A stretch of DNA of 64,000 nt from Cellulosilyticum sp. I15G10I2 (GCF_900095725.1 NZ_FMMP01000007.1:1-64000); one strand, 5' to 3'; counted from the first letter of the stretch, positions 26,238 through 36,504 are shown. Notes: a model not told the origin generated them from the sequence alone. A program made the numbers and translations.

Positions 26238-28481
26238 TTATGCACCCACATTTACAAGGAATGCTTTAACAATCTCTGGGTCAAACTGACTACCAGCATT
26301 TTTTCTAAGCTCTTCTATGGCTTCTTCTTGACTTAACTGTTCTCTATAAGGTCTTTCGCTAGTCATAGCATCATAGGCATCAGCAATGGCGATAATTCTA
26401 GCACCTATTGGTATTTCTTCACCTTTTAATCCTCTTGGATAACCTCTGCCATCCCATCTTTCATGATGGGCTAATACAAATTCTGCAAGTCTTGTAAATT
26501 CGTTAATAGATCTTAATATCTGATAACCAATTTCTGAGTGTCGTTCTATTTCACTGCGTTCTGCTGCATTTAATAAACGAGGCTTATCAAGAATACTGAT
26601 ATCAATAGCGATCTTCCCAATGTCATGCATTAACCCTGCCGTTCTAAGCTCTCTGATCTCTTCTTCACTTAAATTAAGTGCCCTTGCTATGGCTTCACAG
26701 AACTGGCTGACACGTTCTGCCTGCTGTTTTTCTCTTAGGGTTTTATTATGTAATGTGCTTATAATAATATCTATTGTCTTGTAGCGCATACTCTTGCTTT
26801 CTGAAAGCTTTTGTCTGTACATATGATCTTCTGCCTGTTTGAAAATATCAGTCATTTTTTGATCTGGTGTTTCCTTGGTTGCCCATCCATAAGATATGGA
26901 TAAATTAATGGATTCTATCTTTTCTTTTGGTGTCTCAATAGAGATGGCATTCATAATCCATTCAGCCTCTTTAGAGGTGGTTTTAGGCAGTAAAATGACA
27001 AACTCATCCCCCCCTATTCTCGAGATGATATCATCTGCGCGGCATGCTCTTCTCATGATTGCTGCCGCTCTTTGTAAAATCTTATCCCCGATCAAATGGC
27101 CAAAAGCATCGTTTATTAACTTAAGTCCATTCACATCAAGCATAACCAATGTCAAAGGCAGATTTTTTTCTGCATCTAACCGAATGAGTTCTTCTTCAAA
27201 GAATCTACGGTTATACAATCCTGTTAATTGATCATGAAAGCTTAGGTACTTAATTGCTTCTTGCTTTTCCTTTTTCTCTGTAAAATCCCTAAACACCAAA
27301 ACAACGCCTTTAATATTGCCCTCTTCATTTTTGATTGGCGCCAAGCTATCTTCAATAGGCCTTTCTGTACCATCTTTAGAGACTAGAAGGGTATGTTTAA
27401 CAATTTCCATATTCTGACCCGTTTCAAGTACCTTGCGAACAGGATTTTCACATTTTTCTCTTGTATGTTCATTGATGATATTGAATACTTCTTCGAAAGA
27501 CTTGCCATAAGCGTCCGCTTGGGTCCAGCCAGTAAGCTTTTCAGCTATAGGATTCATCATCTTAACCTTTTCATTGATATCCACTGATATAATGCCATCT
27601 CCCATAGATAACATCGTTGCCTTTAAAAGCCCTCTTTCTTCCTCTAAAGACCTCTCAAGTTCTTTTCTTTCAGTGATATTAATATGGCATCCGGCCATCC
27701 TTAAAGGTATATTCTCATCCGATTCTACAATATGTCCTGCACTAATCACCCACATAGTCGAACCATCTTTATGTTTACATCTCACTTCATTATAAAACGG
27801 TGTTTCTCCTAAACTATTGATATGTCTATTTAAACACTGTAACATATTTTCTAAATCCTCAGCATATATCAGCCTCTGCCAAGCTTCGAGAGAGTTTGGC
27901 AGTTCTTGGTCACTGTAGCCAAACATTTTTTTAAATCCTGGACTAAGATAGATCGTATCATTCACAAGATCCCAATCCCAATACCCCGCCAAGGTATCCT
28001 CTAGAATTCTTTCTAGGATATTTTTCTCCCTAGTAATTGCCTCTCTTGCCAAGACCTGACTCGTTATATCTGAAAACAAAGTTATAAATTGCCCTTTTTC
28101 TGGAGAGAATACGTTGACCGAGAAATACTTCCCTATTTCTTTTGAGTAGTCTTCAACATGCAACGTTTCTCCAGTTAATGCCACTTGTCCATATTTTTTA
28201 ATCCAGTAATCTTCTGTTTCAGGTAATATTTCTAAAACAGTTTTATCCTTTATAATCTTAGCTTTTAAGCCTGTAATTTCTTCAAAGGCCTTATTGACAT
28301 CTAAAAATCTGTAGTCTATGGGCTCTCCCTCTTCATTACAAATGATTTCATGAAGCGCAAAACCCTCCTGCATATTGCTAAATAGGTTAGGTGACTGCAG
28401 ACTTCTTGTTTCAACAGGTCCGTGGATTGACTTCATTTGGTTTAATAAAAAATGCATTAGTTCTTTGGCTCCAGCTCCCAT
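26238..28481 (-). CDS. PAS-GGDEF-HD-GYP signalling protein (cytoplasmic)
   Basis: The 747-residue protein has three PAS-type segments (from about residues 30, 155 and 280). A GGDEF domain follows with the intact motif RIGGDEFVILLPK, then an HD-GYP domain with HDIGKIAI, HHERWDGRGYPRG and ARIIAIADAYDAM. It could therefore both make and break c-di-GMP, or use one domain as sensor. No membrane segment is present. Its start (SD GGGAGGGATAATAA) lies 25 bp inside the end of the upstream paralog, so the two are coupled. Confidence 0.93.
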   Translation of the reverse strand: MGAGAKELMHFLLNQMKSIHGPVETRSLQSPNLFSNMQEGFALHEIICNEEGEPIDYRFLDVNKAFEEITGLKAKIIKDKTVLEILPETEDYWIKKYGQVALTGETLHVEDYSKEIGKYFSVNVFSPEKGQFITLFSDITSQVLAREAITREKNILERILEDTLAGYWDWDLVNDTIYLSPGFKKMFGYSDQELPNSLEAWQRLIYAEDLENMLQCLNRHINSLGETPFYNEVRCKHKDGSTMWVISAGHIVESDENIPLRMAGCHINITERKELERSLEEERGLLKATMLSMGDGIISVDINEKVKMMNPIAEKLTGWTQADAYGKSFEEVFNIINEHTREKCENPVRKVLETGQNMEIVKHTLLVSKDGTERPIEDSLAPIKNEEGNIKGVVLVFRDFTEKKEKQEAIKYLSFHDQLTGLYNRRFFEEELIRLDAEKNLPLTLVMLDVNGLKLINDAFGHLIGDKILQRAAAIMRRACRADDIISRIGGDEFVILLPKTTSKEAEWIMNAISIETPKEKIESINLSISYGWATKETPDQKMTDIFKQAEDHMYRQKLSESKSMRYKTIDIIISTLHNKTLREKQQAERVSQFCEAIARALNLSEEEIRELRTAGLMHDIGKIAIDISILDKPRLLNAAERSEIERHSEIGYQILRSINEFTRLAEFVLAHHERWDGRGYPRGLKGEEIPIGARIIAIADAYDAMTSERPYREQLSQEEAIEELRKNAGSQFDPEIVKAFLVNVGA

Positions 28482-31228
28482 TTATTATCCCTCCCATCTT
28501 TAAAAATAACCTTGTCGAATACGTAGATCATATCAGGGTCAAACTGCGTTCCGGCATTCTTCTTTAACTCCTCCATTGCGGCTTCCTTACTAAGTGCTTT
28601 TCTATAGGGTCTCTCGCTCGTCATAGCATCATAGGCATCAGCAATAGCCATAATCCTCGCACCAACCGGTATTTCTTCTCCTTTTAATCCTCTTGGGTAC
28701 CCTGCACCATCCCACCTTTCATGATGGGCTAATATGTATTCTGCAAGTCTCGTAAATTCATTGATAGCTCTTACTATCTGATAGCCAATTTCAGGATGCC
28801 TCTGTATCTCACTGCGTTCTTCATCACTTAGCTTGCTTGGTTTATCAAGAATACTTAAGTCAATGGCTATTTTACCTATATCATGCACAAGCCCTGCTGT
28901 TTCAAGTTCTCTTACATCATCACTATCTAGCTTCATAGCAAGGGCCAAGGATCTACAGAGCTGGCTGACATGTTCCGCATGTTGCTTTTCCAGCAGTGTT
29001 TTCTCATACAATGTTTTAATAATACTATCTATTGTCTTGTAGCGCATGCTTCTGCTTTCCGAAAGCTTTTGTCTATACATATGGTCTTCAGCAGCTTTAA
29101 AAATATCTGAAAACATCACATCTGATGTTTCCTTAGTCGCCCATCCATAAGATATGGATAAATGTACTGATTCATCTTGTTCTTCTGGTAAGACCTCAAT
29201 GATCTGCTCGAGGATACATGCTGCTTCTTTGGAACTGGTTCTAGGTAATAAAATGACAAACTCATCGCCCCCAATTCTTGCAATGATATCTCCAGTTCGA
29301 CATACTGTTCTCATGAGATTTGCAGCACGTTGCAAAATTCGGTCCCCCATCACATGACCAAAGGCATCATTAATGAGTTTAAGCCCATTAACATCCAGCA
29401 TGACAAGTGTCAAAGGCCAATTACTGCTTGTGTCTAAGCGTTTTAACTCTTCTTCAAAAAATCTGCGATTGTATAGCCCTGTTAATTGGTCATGAAAGCT
29501 CAAATACTTAATTTGCTCAAGTTTCTCTTTTTTCTCCGTAAAATCTCTAAATACTAAGACAGCACCTTTAATATTTCCTTCTTTATCTTTGATTGGTGCA
29601 GCGCTATCCTCTACTGGTATTTCTCTGCCATCTCTAGTCATTAAGAGCGTATGATTATCCATTGCAACAATCTGCCCTGTGTCAAATACTCTTTGGATAG
29701 GACTATCACACCTTAGCCTTGTCTGCTCACTAATAATATTAAATACTTCTTCAAAAGGCTTGCCACACGCATCTGCCCCAGTCCAACCGGTTAGTTTTTC
29801 AGCTACTGCATTCATAATCTTAATCCTGCCGTTTATATCCACTGAGATCACGCCGTCCCCCATAGACAACATCGTCATCTTAAAGCGCTCCCGTTCTTCA
29901 TCCAAAGACTGCTCAAGTTTCTTGCTTTCCGTAATATCAATATGACACCCAACCATCCTTAAAGGTTTATTCTCATCATCCCATTCTAAAACATGACCTG
30001 CGCAGATGACCCAAACTGTCGACCCATCTTTATGTCTGTATCGTACTTCATTATAAAATGGAATCTTTCCTAGGCTATCAACATGCTGCTTAAAACACTC
30101 TAAGGTGCCAGGTAAATCCTCAGCATATATCAGCCTCTGCCAAGTCTCTGGTGAATTTGGTAGCTCATCATCCTCATATCCAAGCATTTTTTTGAATCCT
30201 GGACTAAGATATTCTGTATGATCTACAAGATTCCAATCCCAATAGCCCGCTAAGGTATCCTCTAAGATGCGTTCTAAGATATTTTTTTCTCTTGCAATCG
30301 CCTCTTTCGATAAGACTTGGGTGGTTATATCTGAAATAAGTGTGGCAAATTTTCCTTTTTCAGGTGAAAATACATTAACTGAAAAATATTTCCCCATTTC
30401 TTTTGAGTAGTTTTCAAAATGCAAAGGTTGTCCGCTAAGCGCCACCTGTCCATATTTTTCAATCCAGTAATCTTCTGTTTCGGGTAATACTTCTAAAACA
30501 GTCTTATCCTTTATAGCCTCACTTTTTAAGCTTGTCATTGCTTCAAAAGCCTTATTGGTATCTAAAAATCTATAATCGATAGGTTCTCCCCTTTCATTAC
30601 AGATTATTTCATGAAGCGCAAAGCCCTCTTGCATATTACTAAACAAATTCTGTGCCTGCACATTTTTTTCTTCAAGCGCTTTATGGACTGATTTGATTTT
30701 GTTTAATGCTCTAATAAGTACTGCACTAAAAATAAGTACAATAAGGCTTCCTGTTAAAAGTATGGTTTGTATCCATAAATTTCTCTGCCTTAAAGTATTT
30801 TCTGCCTGTATTCTTGGCGTAATATTATGGATAATAGAAAAAAGAGTCTCTTTATTATTCATCATGTAGGGATAGGAATATACCTCAACATTTTTAAACG
30901 TCCCATCAGCTAATCGGTGTGTAAAGATAAAGTAATGACGTTTCTGATTTTGGGCCGCCGCCATCTCATCACTAATTTCCGATGGACTTAGGGTATTGAT
31001 TGCATTAATATTCATACTTAGAAGTTTTTCTCTTGGGTATCCATAGAAATGTACTGCAGCCTTATTTGCCCCTACTATATCTCCTGACTTAGTATCTATC
31101 AGCAGCATGACAGACCCATGATTTTCAAATAAATCAAAAGGATTCACATTACTTGCTTGTACAAAAACAGGGGTGAATACTATAAAGGTTACTAATAACT
31201 TAACAAGTATTTTAACTACATATTTCAT
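28457..31228 (-). CDS. Membrane PAS-GGDEF-HD-GYP signalling protein
   Basis: This protein has 923 residues from the ATG at 31228, which follows GGGAGGTAAAACCT. An N-terminal signal or anchor sequence is followed by an extracytoplasmic or peripheral PAS domain (FENHGSVMLLIDTKSG), a membrane helix (LLTGSLIVLIFSAVLI), three further PAS segments, GGDEF with RIGGDEFVILLPR, and HD-GYP with HHERWDGAGYPRG. From the second PAS on it is highly similar to the downstream protein, showing a tandem duplication in which the copy lost the membrane part. Both catalytic motifs are intact. Confidence 0.93.
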   Translation of the reverse strand: MKYVVKILVKLLVTFIVFTPVFVQASNVNPFDLFENHGSVMLLIDTKSGDIVGANKAAVHFYGYPREKLLSMNINAINTLSPSEISDEMAAAQNQKRHYFIFTHRLADGTFKNVEVYSYPYMMNNKETLFSIIHNITPRIQAENTLRQRNLWIQTILLTGSLIVLIFSAVLIRALNKIKSVHKALEEKNVQAQNLFSNMQEGFALHEIICNERGEPIDYRFLDTNKAFEAMTSLKSEAIKDKTVLEVLPETEDYWIEKYGQVALSGQPLHFENYSKEMGKYFSVNVFSPEKGKFATLISDITTQVLSKEAIAREKNILERILEDTLAGYWDWNLVDHTEYLSPGFKKMLGYEDDELPNSPETWQRLIYAEDLPGTLECFKQHVDSLGKIPFYNEVRYRHKDGSTVWVICAGHVLEWDDENKPLRMVGCHIDITESKKLEQSLDEERERFKMTMLSMGDGVISVDINGRIKIMNAVAEKLTGWTGADACGKPFEEVFNIISEQTRLRCDSPIQRVFDTGQIVAMDNHTLLMTRDGREIPVEDSAAPIKDKEGNIKGAVLVFRDFTEKKEKLEQIKYLSFHDQLTGLYNRRFFEEELKRLDTSSNWPLTLVMLDVNGLKLINDAFGHVMGDRILQRAANLMRTVCRTGDIIARIGGDEFVILLPRTSSKEAACILEQIIEVLPEEQDESVHLSISYGWATKETSDVMFSDIFKAAEDHMYRQKLSESRSMRYKTIDSIIKTLYEKTLLEKQHAEHVSQLCRSLALAMKLDSDDVRELETAGLVHDIGKIAIDLSILDKPSKLSDEERSEIQRHPEIGYQIVRAINEFTRLAEYILAHHERWDGAGYPRGLKGEEIPVGARIMAIADAYDAMTSERPYRKALSKEAAMEELKKNAGTQFDPDMIYVFDKVIFKDGRDNKWELEPKN

Positions 31229-31392
31229 AGGTTTTACCTCCCAATCTAAAAATTTAGACATGAAACGAGTAAGCTCCTGTGAATCCTGTATACAAATATT
31301 CTATATATTGACTTGTTTTTCCAATATTTTCTCTATAATTTATTATAATTTATTCTATGCTCTGCATCAACTATAAAACATCTCATTACCAC

Positions 31393-32421
31393 TTAAAACA
31401 CTATATTATTTAAATCCTTAACGAAATTTGAAACAGCCTCCTCTTTTGTAGCCCAGGAGGTTACAAGACGAATGGCCGAATAAGAATCATCAACCTTCTC
31501 CCAGATATGAAAAGCATATTTTTCTTGAAGCTTTTCAATCACGCTGTTTGGAAAAATCGGAAAGACTTGATTAGACGGGGAACTTATTAAAAAAGAAAAA
31601 CCTAGTTTTTTGATTTCATCTTGTAGGCGCACTGCCATCTGATTGGCATGCTCTGCAAGTTCAAAGTATAAATTGTCTTTAAAAAGCGCCTCAAACTGTA
31701 TCCCAAGAAGCCTACCTTTTGCAAGCAGGGCACCTTTTTGTTTAATATGAAATCTAAAATCCTCTTTAAGAAAGTCGTTACAGATTATAAGAGCTTCACC
31801 CATTAAGGCCCCATTTTTAGTTCCCCCTATGTAAAAGACATCTGTTAATCTGCCAAGATCTAAGAGGGTCATATCATTTTCTTTTGAAGTCAGCGCAGAA
31901 CCAAGTCTTGCACCGTCTAGATATAAAAGCAGGTTGTTTGCTTTGCAAAACTGACTTAAACCTTCAAGTTCGGCCTTCTTATAGATAGAGCCTACCTCTG
32001 TAGAATTTGAAATATAAACCATCTTAGGGCTTACCATATGTTCGTCAGTGTGTCCATCTAGTACTGACTGGATATGGTCCATCCTAAGCTTCCCATCACT
32101 TGTCTCCACCGTAATCACCTTATGTCCTGTAGCTTCAATAGCACCAGTCTCATGGGTAGCTATATGACCAGTAGCTGCAGCAATAACTGCCTGATGAGGC
32201 CTTAAAAAAGCCGAAATTGCCGTAAGATTGGTCTGTGTACCACCTACAAAGAAGTGAACAGCAATGTCGTCTCGTCCTATCATCTCTTTTAATAACCAAG
32301 CGGCCTTCTGTGAATAATGATCCTCTCCATAACCTTCCGTCTGCTCTAGGTTAGATGCTATTAAAGCTTCTAGTATTTTTGGGTGTGCCCCTTCACTGTA
32401 ATCATTTTTAAAACTATACAT
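31393..32421 (-). CDS. ltaA: Low-specificity L-threonine aldolase
   Basis: The 342-residue fold-type I PLP enzyme has the family start NDYSEGAHPKILEAL, EQTEGYGEDHYSQKA, the FFVGGTQTN phosphate loop, LYLDGARLG and the PLP lysine in YIGGTKNGALMGE. The enzyme cleaves threonine or allo-threonine to glycine and acetaldehyde. The start follows CGGAGGTTGCAAAA. It appears monocistronic. Confidence 0.93.
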   Translation of the reverse strand: MYSFKNDYSEGAHPKILEALIASNLEQTEGYGEDHYSQKAAWLLKEMIGRDDIAVHFFVGGTQTNLTAISAFLRPHQAVIAAATGHIATHETGAIEATGHKVITVETSDGKLRMDHIQSVLDGHTDEHMVSPKMVYISNSTEVGSIYKKAELEGLSQFCKANNLLLYLDGARLGSALTSKENDMTLLDLGRLTDVFYIGGTKNGALMGEALIICNDFLKEDFRFHIKQKGALLAKGRLLGIQFEALFKDNLYFELAEHANQMAVRLQDEIKKLGFSFLISSPSNQVFPIFPNSVIEKLQEKYAFHIWEKVDDSYSAIRLVTSWATKEEAVSNFVKDLNNIVF

Positions 32422-32541
32422 TTTTGCAACCTCCGTCTTGTAGTGTTTAAATTATCCTATAGCCTTATAGATGTCATTTCACATTATATTGATTAAAAAT
32501 AACAGCTCTTATCAAAATAAGAACTGTCATTTTATTAGGTA

Positions 32542-32925
32542 CTATTTAAATTGTTCTGCTATTTTTAGGAACCATTTCTCTAAACAATCCATAACTTTAA
32601 CAAGTTGTCTTTTAGAAGTTACAAAAGCACTATCATATCTTGTCCCTGTAGCCCATTCAGTAATGACTACATCATAATCTTGCAGCAACTCTGGTATATC
32701 TATTTGAAGGTTCAAGCACTTATCTACTAATACACCTATTCTATGCGTATGAGGATATTGTTCACCCTTCATTTCTATTTGAAACTTCAGCATCTTCTCA
32801 GCTGCTTGCTGTACATGATACGCAATATAATTCAAATAAACCTCATCTTTTGCATCTTCTAAAAGTCTTAAATTATTTTGTGCCATTTGTAAATCAGTCC
32901 GTGCTAGTACATAAAGCCCTTTCAT
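32542..32925 (-). CDS. HEPN-domain protein (partner of the nucleotidyltransferase)
   Basis: The 127-residue all-helical protein follows the HEPN pattern: ARTDLQMAQNNLRLL, YHVQQAAEKMLKFQIEMKG, HTHRIGVLVDKC and a last helix. I do not see the Rx4-6H ribonuclease motif of the toxic HEPN class, so it may be of the substrate-binding or non-nuclease type. It overlaps the nucleotidyltransferase gene by 32 bp. The pair looks like a HEPN/MNT toxin-antitoxin-type module. Confidence 0.8.
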   Translation of the reverse strand: MKGLYVLARTDLQMAQNNLRLLEDAKDEVYLNYIAYHVQQAAEKMLKFQIEMKGEQYPHTHRIGVLVDKCLNLQIDIPELLQDYDVVITEWATGTRYDSAFVTSKRQLVKVMDCLEKWFLKIAEQFK

Positions 32926-33286
32926 AAATCAGCAGCCCCTCTCTACTTACAACATCACAAATGCTATTTTTTACTTTTACATTTTCATCGTATTCCTTTT
33001 GAGTCTTAATAATCACATCTACTTCATTATCTAGTGTTTTAAATAGTGTACTAAAAGCTTTATACAAGACTTCACTTTTATCTGCAATAACTAAGAGGTC
33101 AATATCACTTTCCTCTCCGCAGTGTAGTGTCAAACTGCTTCCGAACACATATACTTTTTCAACTTCACATGGAAGCTGGCTTAGAAGTTGCATCATATCT
33201 TTTTGTTTTGATGGATAAATATGCTCTATTTTATAATCTGTATCAAAAAGTTTATTAAATGTATATCTTTTACCCACCTCTACCAT
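32894..33286 (-). CDS. MNT-type nucleotidyltransferase
   Basis: The protein (130 residues from the ATG at 33286) has the minimal nucleotidyltransferase motif VFGSSLTLHCGEESDIDLLV, with GS and the DxD metal pair, then DNEVDVIIKTQ carrying the third acidic residue. In HEPN/MNT pairs this protein is the antitoxin or a modifying AMP-transferase. I prefer 33286 (behind GGGAGTGAGTAGATTT) to the ATG at 33361, which would add an unrelated hydrophobic stretch. It is first in the pair. Confidence 0.8.
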   Translation of the reverse strand: MVEVGKRYTFNKLFDTDYKIEHIYPSKQKDMMQLLSQLPCEVEKVYVFGSSLTLHCGEESDIDLLVIADKSEVLYKAFSTLFKTLDNEVDVIIKTQKEYDENVKVKNSICDVVSREGLLIYERALCTSTD

Positions 33287-33420
33287 AAATCTACTCACTC
33301 CCTTTAGCAGTATGTAAAGTCTACCTATCAATATATTTATTATATTATATACCATAAACACAATTTATTAAACATTTAGGTGGAGAAACTGTTATAGCTT
33401 ATCCCCGTTAAGCTATAAAT

Positions 33421-34596
33421 TTATGGCATTTTAGAAATAGTAGATATGATATGCTCAACATCTTTATTGCCATAATATCTTATATAAATTACTTTATTAT
33501 CCCAACTTGCAAAAATTTGTTTCTTAGTATCCTCTGACGTAATATATATCTGATCAAATGCTGGATGCTTAATTTCCTTTGGCGTAATGTCCGGATCATA
33601 TAGATATTGTTTCATAAGATCCTGCAGGAATCCATCTGTCATTTTATTAAAAGCCAACTGATAGAACTGGGTATGGATACTTGGTGAATACACGCCACTG
33701 TTATCTTCCCACATCTCATTACTTACAATACCCTGTTCATCTATCTTTAGCTGAATTGGCGCTAAGATGCTCCAGTCATAGCTCACACGATTATGCCAAT
33801 CTACTCCCCTGTTATTATAGCCAATCTTTCGTTTAAGATCGGGATTTTGTTCCACTTCTATCAGTCTTATAATTGGCAGATCTGTTTTAGCCTCAGGCAG
33901 CGTATTATTTTTGCTTTTTACCATTTGCATAATCGGAGCAAATACCATAAATACTGTAATACTTAAAAACAAAAGAGCAGCGATACCATTTATCAAACGA
34001 TGTAGCTTCCCTCTCGCTTTATATGAAAGAGGCTTATTTTCTAAAAATGTTTTTTTAAGCTTATATGCCCACATATAATTACGTACTACCGTATAAAAAA
34101 CATATAATTCTACAATAACAAGTAGTATTTGCTGAATAATCCCACCCTTAACCATTGACAAAAAAAGTCTGTCGGTAAGGAATAAAACACTGCACATCAT
34201 CCCAAGAAATATCAGCATTATGACCGATATCACTATAAGATTTTTTCTAAGCTGCCTTTCTAGCTTACATACTGTCTCTTTCTGCTTCTTAAAATCTATA
34301 TAAGACTCAAGTGCACTACCTGACTCTTCAGATGAAAAAAAGTAAAACTTGCCCCTGTTCGCAGCCAACTGCCAGCCGCCCGCCCTGCAGTGTGCAATTT
34401 CTTGCTGGGAAGGTTTTTCATCTAATAAGGCCACTTGATATTTCGTTTGAGTAGGTTCTCCTTTTTCAAAAACAGCAAATAAACGGCCTATACTTTTTAA
34501 ATGGAGCCCCGAAGCGGCCATCTCAGAAAACCAGCTTTCATTGCTGCCTAGTTGCCAGCTATCCTCAAATAATATTTTCTTAACTATTTTACCCAT
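33421..34596 (-). CDS. DUF2812 membrane protein
   Basis: The 391-residue protein begins with the DUF2812 pattern: ESWFSEMAASGLHLKSIG, YQVALLDEKPSQQEIAHCRA and GWQLAANRGKFYFF. Three to four membrane helices follow in the middle, then a C-terminal extracytoplasmic-looking domain. Such genes usually sit next to a PadR-type regulator; none is here. The function is unknown. Confidence 0.8.
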   Translation of the reverse strand: MGKIVKKILFEDSWQLGSNESWFSEMAASGLHLKSIGRLFAVFEKGEPTQTKYQVALLDEKPSQQEIAHCRAGGWQLAANRGKFYFFSSEESGSALESYIDFKKQKETVCKLERQLRKNLIVISVIMLIFLGMMCSVLFLTDRLFLSMVKGGIIQQILLVIVELYVFYTVVRNYMWAYKLKKTFLENKPLSYKARGKLHRLINGIAALLFLSITVFMVFAPIMQMVKSKNNTLPEAKTDLPIIRLIEVEQNPDLKRKIGYNNRGVDWHNRVSYDWSILAPIQLKIDEQGIVSNEMWEDNSGVYSPSIHTQFYQLAFNKMTDGFLQDLMKQYLYDPDITPKEIKHPAFDQIYITSEDTKKQIFASWDNKVIYIRYYGNKDVEHIISTISKMP

Positions 34597-34737
34597 AATC
34601 CCTCCTCTAGTTTACCAAAAAACTTTTAATTATTTTACTTTATACCCATCAACTACCAATATTATAACATAACATTATTTTACTTATAAGCTCTTAGGTT
34701 ATATAATTAAAGCTATAGATGCCTAAGGAGGTGTAGT

Positions 34738-35319
34738 GTGAAACCTAATTACAAGACCTATCTTAAACTCTTTACCTCAACTTTTTACATAAGTGCATTT
34801 ACCTTCGGCGGAGGCTTCGTCATTATTCCTCTGATGCGAAAAAAGTTTGTGCAAGAACTTAAGTGGATTGAAGAACAAGAGATGATTGACTTAACAGCCA
34901 TTGCCCAGTCCTCTCCTGGTGCAATAGCCGTTAATACATCTATTTTAGTGGGATATCGTACAGCCGGACTTTTAGGTGCTATCGTAACCGTCATAGGAAC
35001 AGTTTTACCACCGCTTATTTGTTTGTCTATCATATCACTGTTTTATACTGCCTTTAGAGATAATAATATTATCAAGTCAGCCCTTAAAGGCATGCAGGCG
35101 GGTGTAGCTGCTGTTATTATTGACGTTGCATATAATATGGGAAATGGAATAGTCCTTGAAAAAAAGAAAGTACCTTTATCTATCTTAATAGGTACCTTTA
35201 TCGCTGTGTATTTTTTTAACATAAACGTGATTTATATTATACTGACTTGTATTGCTATTGGTATCATTCTACCCCTGTGGCCGCAAAGAAAGGAGCATGA
35301 CACGCATGATCCATTTTAA
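34738..35319 (+). CDS. chrA: Chromate transporter, half-size subunit 1
   Basis: The 193-residue CHR-type membrane protein has TFGGGFVIIPLMRKKFV, WIEEQEMIDLTAIAQSSPGAIAVN and VGYRTAGLLGA. Short CHR proteins act as pairs in which the two halves have opposite topology. The GTG start is well supported by TAAGGAGGTGTAGT. It overlaps the second half by 14 bp. Anion (chromate) export is the family activity; the natural substrate here is unknown. Confidence 0.88.
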   Translation: MKPNYKTYLKLFTSTFYISAFTFGGGFVIIPLMRKKFVQELKWIEEQEMIDLTAIAQSSPGAIAVNTSILVGYRTAGLLGAIVTVIGTVLPPLICLSIISLFYTAFRDNNIIKSALKGMQAGVAAVIIDVAYNMGNGIVLEKKKVPLSILIGTFIAVYFFNINVIYIILTCIAIGIILPLWPQRKEHDTHDPF

Positions 35320-35872
35320 GATTTTTCTTAGTTTCGTTCAAATAGGCTTATTTAGTATAGGCGGTGGCTACGCAGCTATTCCGCTCATACAAAATCAAGT
35401 TGTAGACATTAACCATTGGCTTACACTCTCAGAATTTACAGACCTTATTACCATTGCCGAAATGACGCCTGGTCCTATTGCGATCAATGCGGCTACCTTT
35501 GTAGGTCTTCAGATTGCAGGACTTGGTGGTGCTACCATCGCTACCTTTGGCTGTATCTTGCCATCCAGTATTATTGTTTCAACGCTGGCCTATTTTTATT
35601 ATAAATATAAAAACTTAGCTGCTGTTCAAGGTGTCCTTAGCAGCCTTCGTCCAGCGGTAGTTGCTCTCATTGCTTCTGCTGGTTTATCCATTCTGATTTT
35701 GGCCCTCTGGGGAGAATGCGGCTTTTCTTATAATAATGAGGAAAGTATTAATTTCATATCGCTGTTTATATTTGCTGTAAGTATTCTAGCGCTAAGGCGA
35801 TTTAAACTAAGTCCTATTTATGTCATAGGCGGATCCGGTATTATCGGTATGCTCCTCTATCATATTGTTTAA
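35306..35872 (+). CDS. Chromate transporter, half-size subunit 2
   Basis: The second CHR half (188 residues from the ATG at 35306) has GLFSIGGGYAAIPLIQNQVV, EFTDLITIAEMTPGPIAINAATF and VGLQIAGLGGAT. AAAGGAG with 10-bp spacing favours 35306 over the ATG at 35297. It is translationally coupled to subunit 1 and completes the heterodimer. It ends with VIGGSGIIGMLLYHIV, a last membrane segment. Confidence 0.88.
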   Translation: MIHFKIFLSFVQIGLFSIGGGYAAIPLIQNQVVDINHWLTLSEFTDLITIAEMTPGPIAINAATFVGLQIAGLGGATIATFGCILPSSIIVSTLAYFYYKYKNLAAVQGVLSSLRPAVVALIASAGLSILILALWGECGFSYNNEESINFISLFIFAVSILALRRFKLSPIYVIGGSGIIGMLLYHIV

Positions 35873-36030
35873 AATGGATTTTCTTGACTTTTATAAAAAT
35901 TTTAGCTGTCCTTCGATTATCCAGAACGATTTATTACCCAAAAGTGATTTAATCACTGAAACTTATTGGCTTTTTAGATAAAATAAGTGCTAATAAAATA
36001 TATTCGTTTTTTTTAAGGAGAGGATACAAC

Positions 36031-36504
36031 TTGACACAGATCTTTTATATATTATCTATTACTGCACTTTTGGTATCTTTTATAAAAAGTAAAGCAAAAA
36101 CTAAATTGGCTCTTAAAAAGGCTTGGAAGTCCTTTGAGAATATAATGCCGCAATTTTTAGCTATTATCTTCATTATAGGGATTATGCTCTCAGTTTTAAC
36201 CCCAGATCAGATCTCTTTATTCATAGGCAATGAATCTGGCTGGGTTGGTATTATGATTGCTGCATTTATTGGCTCTATTACACTTATCCCCGCTTTTGTT
36301 GCCTTTCCACTTGCCGCAGCCCTCATTAATAACGGTGCAGGCTATATGCAAATTGCAGCTTTTATTTCTACATTGATGATGGTAGGCGTTGTGACTATAC
36401 CTATTGAGATTAAATATTTTGGCAAAAAAGCAACATTGCTCAGAAATATTTTTGCCTTTGTATTTTCACTTATTGTTTCTGCATTAATGGGGGTGTTCAT
36501 ATAA
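36031..36504 (+). CDS. Permease half, ArsP/DUF318-like, subunit 1
   Basis: The 157-residue membrane protein has about four to five helices and the motif FIGNESGWVGIMIAAFIGSI followed by PAFVAFPLAAALINNGA. This resembles one half of DUF318/ArsP-type permeases. The TTG start is preceded by AAGGAGAGGATACAAC. Its stop shares one base with the start of the next gene, so the two halves are co-translated. Confidence 0.7.
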   Translation: MTQIFYILSITALLVSFIKSKAKTKLALKKAWKSFENIMPQFLAIIFIIGIMLSVLTPDQISLFIGNESGWVGIMIAAFIGSITLIPAFVAFPLAAALINNGAGYMQIAAFISTLMMVGVVTIPIEIKYFGKKATLLRNIFAFVFSLIVSALMGVFI

